Shown here piece by piece: positions 61,665-64,000 of a DNA stretch of 64,000 bases; positions within the stretch are counted from its first letter, which is position 1; every line of letters starts with the position of its first letter. A model generated the notes under the pieces. That model was not told the DNA's origin, did no database searches, and saw only the letters and a program-made list of their open reading frames with translations. The translations under genes were made by a program, and so were the position numbers. The stretch is taken from positions 124,001-188,000 of the forward strand of contig NZ_NIWT01000006.1 in assembly GCF_002236115.1 (NCBI RefSeq), written 5' to 3'. This stretch comes from Pseudomonas jessenii. Lineage in GTDB: Bacteria > Pseudomonadota > Gammaproteobacteria > Pseudomonadales > Pseudomonadaceae.

Positions 61665-61886
61665 ATGCCTTTCGTAACCGTACGCATCACCCGCGATGGC
61701 GTTACCTCTGAGCAGAAAGCTCAGGTGATTGCCGAGATCACTGAAACACTGGAACGCGTCCTCAACAAACGCCCTGACCTGACCCACATCGTGATCGAGG
61801 AAGTCGACACCGATAACTGGGGTTACGCCGGCATCACCACCACCCAGTACCGCAAGCAACTGGCCGAGGCGGAAGGGCAGTCATGA
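61665..61886 (+). CDS. 4-oxalocrotonate tautomerase family protein
   Basis: A 73-residue tautomerase with the catalytic Pro1 after Met removal (MPFVTVRITRDGV). HIVIEEVDTDNWGYAG is typical of the cis-CaaD/4-OT-like subgroup. The ATG lies 10 nt after a purine-rich stretch. It overlaps the DsbA/FrnE-like gene by 4 nt (ATGA) and is first of a three-gene operon with that protein and an SDR. Confidence 0.85.
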   Translation: MPFVTVRITRDGVTSEQKAQVIAEITETLERVLNKRPDLTHIVIEEVDTDNWGYAGITTTQYRKQLAEAEGQS

Positions 61887-62539
61887 CGTCCTCCGTCACC
61901 ATCGATTTCATCTCCGATGTGGTGTGCCCCTGGTGCGCGCTGGGGGCGACGGCGCTGGAGCAGGCGATCGAGAACGTGGCCGGGGAAGTCTCGGTCGAGC
62001 TGACCTACAAGCCGTTCGAGTTGAACCCGGACATGCCGGCCGAAGGTGAGCAAGCGGTCGAGCACCTGATGCGCAAGTACGGGAGAACAGCCGACGACGT
62101 CGCTGTCGGCAAGGCCATGCAGATCGCTCGCGGCGAGGCCATCGGCTTCAAGTTCGATCTGGAGAAGCGCACGCATTTTTACAACACCTTCGATGCGCAC
62201 CGTTTGTTGCTGTGGGCGTTGCAGGAAGGGCGACAAGTCGAGTTGAAGAAGGTGCTGCTACGGGCCTACTTCAGCGAAGGCCAGAACCCGAGCGATCACT
62301 CGACGCTGGTGCGTCTGGCGACTGAAGCGGGGCTGGATGCGACAGGGGCGAGAGAGGTGCTGGCGTCCGACGCATTCGCCAGCGACGTGCGTGAGCTTGA
62401 AATCTATTACCGCCAGCACGGCATCAACTCGGTCCCGGCCATGGTGCTGAACGGTCGCCACCTGGTGTCCGGTTCGCAATCGGTCGAGTACTACGAACAG
62501 ATGTTGAGACAAATGGCGAACGCCCCGGCCGAAGCCTGA
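61883..62539 (+). CDS. FrnE-like DsbA-family oxidoreductase with CPWC
   Basis: A 218-residue cytoplasmic protein of the 2-hydroxychromene-isomerase/FrnE branch of the DsbA superfamily. VVCPWCALG holds the CxxC (about 14-17), YKPFELNPDMP is the FrnE signature, and SVPAMVLNGRHLVSG is the cis-Pro loop. FrnE proteins act as disulfide isomerases or in polyketide and aromatic metabolism. The neighbouring tautomerase and SDR suggest a small catabolic or detoxification operon. Confidence 0.83.
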   Translation: MTSSVTIDFISDVVCPWCALGATALEQAIENVAGEVSVELTYKPFELNPDMPAEGEQAVEHLMRKYGRTADDVAVGKAMQIARGEAIGFKFDLEKRTHFYNTFDAHRLLLWALQEGRQVELKKVLLRAYFSEGQNPSDHSTLVRLATEAGLDATGAREVLASDAFASDVRELEIYYRQHGINSVPAMVLNGRHLVSGSQSVEYYEQMLRQMANAPAEA

Positions 62540-62582
62540 TTACAGATTTCTACCCCACTTTTAATTGTCAGAGGTCTTCATC

Positions 62583-63293
62583 ATGAGCATTTCGAAAAAA
62601 GTCATCGTTATCACCGGCGCATCCCAGGGTCTCGGCGACGGTATGGTCAAAGCCTTTCGTGAACTCGGTTACCGGATCGTCGCCACTTCGCGTTCGATCA
62701 AGCCGTCCACCGATCCGGACATTCTCACCGTGGCCGGTGACATCGGCGAGCCGGAAACCGCCCAGCGCGTCATCCGTGAAGCGATCTCCCGTTTCGGTCG
62801 CATCGATACTCTGGTCAACAACGCCGGGATCTTCATCGCCAAGCCGTTCACCGCGTACACCGCAGAAGACTACGCCAATGTGCTGTCGGTGAACGTCAAT
62901 GGCTTCTTCTACATCACCCAACTCGCCATCGCCGAGATGGAAAAGCAGGGCAGCGGCCACGTCGTCAACATCACCACCAGCCTGGTGGACCACGCCATCG
63001 ACGGCGTGCCATCGGTGTTGGCTTCACTGACCAAGGGCGGCCTCAACGCGGCAACCAAATCCCTGGCCATCGAATACGCCAAGCGCGGGATCCGGGTGAA
63101 CGCGGTCAGCCCCGGCATCATCAAGACCCCCATGCACGGCGAAGAAACCCACGCAGCACTGGGCAATCTGCACCCGGTCGGACACATGGGCGAGATCGAT
63201 GATATTGCGCAAGCGGTCGTGTATCTGGACGGCGCCAAGTTCGTCACTGGCGAAATCCTGCACGTGGACGGTGGTCAGAGCGCGGGACACTAA
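62583..63293 (+). CDS. SDR-family oxidoreductase lacking the catalytic tyrosine
   Basis: A 236-residue short-chain dehydrogenase/reductase with TGASQGLG (11-18), NNAG (79-82), NVNGFFY and PGIIKTPMHG. At the active site the usual YxxxK reads A147-S-L-T-K151: Ala instead of Tyr, with Lys retained and Ser in NITTSL. Cofactor binding is likely, but ordinary SDR reduction is doubtful. It is 43 nt after the FrnE-like gene and ends the operon at a strong terminator. The start MSISKKVIV has GAGGTC upstream. Confidence 0.8.
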   Translation: MSISKKVIVITGASQGLGDGMVKAFRELGYRIVATSRSIKPSTDPDILTVAGDIGEPETAQRVIREAISRFGRIDTLVNNAGIFIAKPFTAYTAEDYANVLSVNVNGFFYITQLAIAEMEKQGSGHVVNITTSLVDHAIDGVPSVLASLTKGGLNAATKSLAIEYAKRGIRVNAVSPGIIKTPMHGEETHAALGNLHPVGHMGEIDDIAQAVVYLDGAKFVTGEILHVDGGQSAGH

Positions 63294-63320
63294 AGGCGCG
63301 TTTTCAAACCCCGGAAACAA

Positions 63321-63354
63321 CAAAGCCCCTGCATTTCTGCAGGGGCTTTGTTTT
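63321..63354 (+). terminator. terminator after the SDR operon
   Basis: A 13-bp stem CAAAGCCCCTGCA/TGCAGGGGCTTTG with a 4-nt loop and T-run. Confidence 0.92.
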
Positions 63355-63357
63355 GTA

Positions 63358-63429
63358 TGGTGCAGCACTAGGAATCGACCCCGGGAACTACTGATTACAA
63401 GAATCAGGCCTTCAATGTGAGAGCACCGC
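63358..63429 (-). pseudogene. decayed tRNA-Thr(TGT)-like sequence
   Basis: On the minus strand the 3' half reads CTTGTAATCAGTAG, then a GTCGATTCC T-loop and an ACCA end, close to the anticodon arm, T-arm and CCA end of Pseudomonas tRNA-Thr(TGT). The 5' acceptor GCGGTGC still pairs with GTGCTGC using three G-U pairs, but the D-arm consensus is lost and T-stem mismatches are present. It is probably a non-functional remnant or an attachment-site relic of an integrated element. Confidence 0.6.
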
Positions 63430-63679
63430 AGGGGTGTGAGTTTCGCCAACACCCGCCCACGACTGAAAAAGCACGGTGAATCAATTCGCCCTCTACGAGG
63501 AGCGCTTCACCAGACCGTACATCTAGATTATGATCGCGCTGCCGCCTGACCGTAATCCTCTATACCACGGGCCATTCCCCCGATCGCTACCCGATTCTAC
63601 CTCGTTTGGCAGCAAATGCCGCGTTGGGCCTCCCGTACTGGCACCAATTATCCCAAGCGTATTGCGAATACTAGAAAAG
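63430..63679. other. spacer between the tRNA-like relic and the truncated gene
   Basis: No gene is supported; it presumably carries the rightward promoter. Nothing else is recognised. Confidence 0.4.
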
Positions 63680-64000
63680 ATGATCTTTATAAAAAATAAT
63701 AAACTTTTCTCCTGCTTATACTTGCTGGCAGTCATCATAACCATCGGCGTGGTGTACTCACTGGGCTTCCGGGAAGCGGCAAGCCAGATTGCGATCGCGC
63801 CCGAGCGCCTGAGAAACTTCACGTTCCCCATCTGGGAGCAACACGCTTTTTCGCAGCACGGTTTCCTCGTCTTCTATTCGATGGAGGACTATGCAAATAA
63901 GATCGCGTATTCCAACCACTCCACTGCTTATCTGTTCTACATGTACGCCCTCTATAAAGTGGAAATGTATGTGCAGGCATTACCGATGAGAGTGACAGGG
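63680..64000 (+). CDS. N-terminal part of an unrecognised membrane protein (continues beyond window)
   Basis: 107 codons run open to the window edge. A lysine-rich start (MIFIKNNK) precedes one membrane segment (about 9-28), followed by a polar region and an aromatic stretch NHSTAYLFYMYALYKVE that may begin a second membrane segment. The first 20 codons are AT-rich, the rest near chromosomal GC. It resembles the start of a large polytopic envelope or glycan-modification protein, but no family can be assigned. Confidence 0.55.
   Translation, partial: MIFIKNNKLFSCLYLLAVIITIGVVYSLGFREAASQIAIAPERLRNFTFPIWEQHAFSQHGFLVFYSMEDYANKIAYSNHSTAYLFYMYALYKVEMYVQALPMRVTG

Noticed and set aside
63358..63429. 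Functional tRNA gene
   Set aside because: D-arm consensus absent, T-stem mismatched, acceptor relies on three G-U pairs.

Overview
The window is a chromosomal segment of a Pseudomonas, most likely of the P. fluorescens group. The evidence is the high GC content, the dense GC-ending codon use, the recognisable Pseudomonas gene set (tauABCD, gshA, tex, ompR-envZ, rimABK, hslR, hslO, pckA, dctBD, aguA, an OprD porin) and about seventeen copies of two intergenic REP families typical of this group (cores TGTGGGAGCGAGCTTGCTCG and TGTGGCGAGGGGGCTTGCCC).

Layout. 1-7.1 kb is a sulfur-acquisition block: an SfnB-type flavin monooxygenase (cut by the window edge), a repeat-domain protein of unknown role, the tcyJLN cystine importer, D-cysteine desulfhydrase and an EpsC serine acetyltransferase. 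7.2-12.7 kb holds a BCCT (choline/betaine type) transporter behind a perfect 30-bp palindrome, then an SDR divergent from a LysR regulator, and an aldo/keto reductase. 12.8-18.3 kb returns to sulfur with tauABCD and gshA. 18.6-29.1 kb is housekeeping: thioesterase, Tex, OmpR-EnvZ, the RimABK ribosome-modification operon, the heat/redox proteins Hsp15 and Hsp33, and PEP carboxykinase.

29.1-32.4 kb is the clearest foreign insert: two AT-rich overlapping genes, a HerA-type hexameric ATPase and a protein with an N-terminal PD-(D/E)xK-like pattern (E35, D40, Q54xK56) resembling the HerA-DUF4297 class of anti-phage systems. It is wedged between the pckA terminator and a DMT exporter, and a 13-bp direct repeat lies at both edges. 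This is the best candidate for a poorly described system. 32.4-35.0 kb is a patch of small genes (DUF1493, two DUF6124-like paralogues, an orphan antitoxin-like ORF), followed by a RecQ helicase.

37.5-51.2 kb carries a hydroxyacyl-CoA dehydrogenase/thioesterase pair, a glycine-zipper protein, an FdhF/YdeP-like molybdoenzyme with FdhD, LysR, a BON-LysM protein, yrfG, nudE-cysQ, a thioesterase and the dctBD two-component system. 51.2-56.7 kb has rfbC, a 970-residue fusion of a small-molecule kinase, a beta-rich linker domain and a class-III PLP enzyme (probably a kinase/phospho-lyase), and agmatine deiminase. 56.9-63.3 kb has a Fur-associated TonB receptor, two DsbA-fold proteins, an OprD porin, a tautomerase and an SDR whose catalytic tyrosine is absent. 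The right edge (63.36-64 kb) holds a decayed tRNA-Thr-like sequence next to the start of an unrecognised membrane protein and may be an island boundary.

Functionally, the sulfur genes (organosulfur oxidation, taurine uptake and cleavage, cystine uptake, cysteine turnover, O-acetylserine supply, PAP/PAPS phosphatase CysQ, glutathione synthesis) form a scattered but coherent sulfur-starvation and thiol network.
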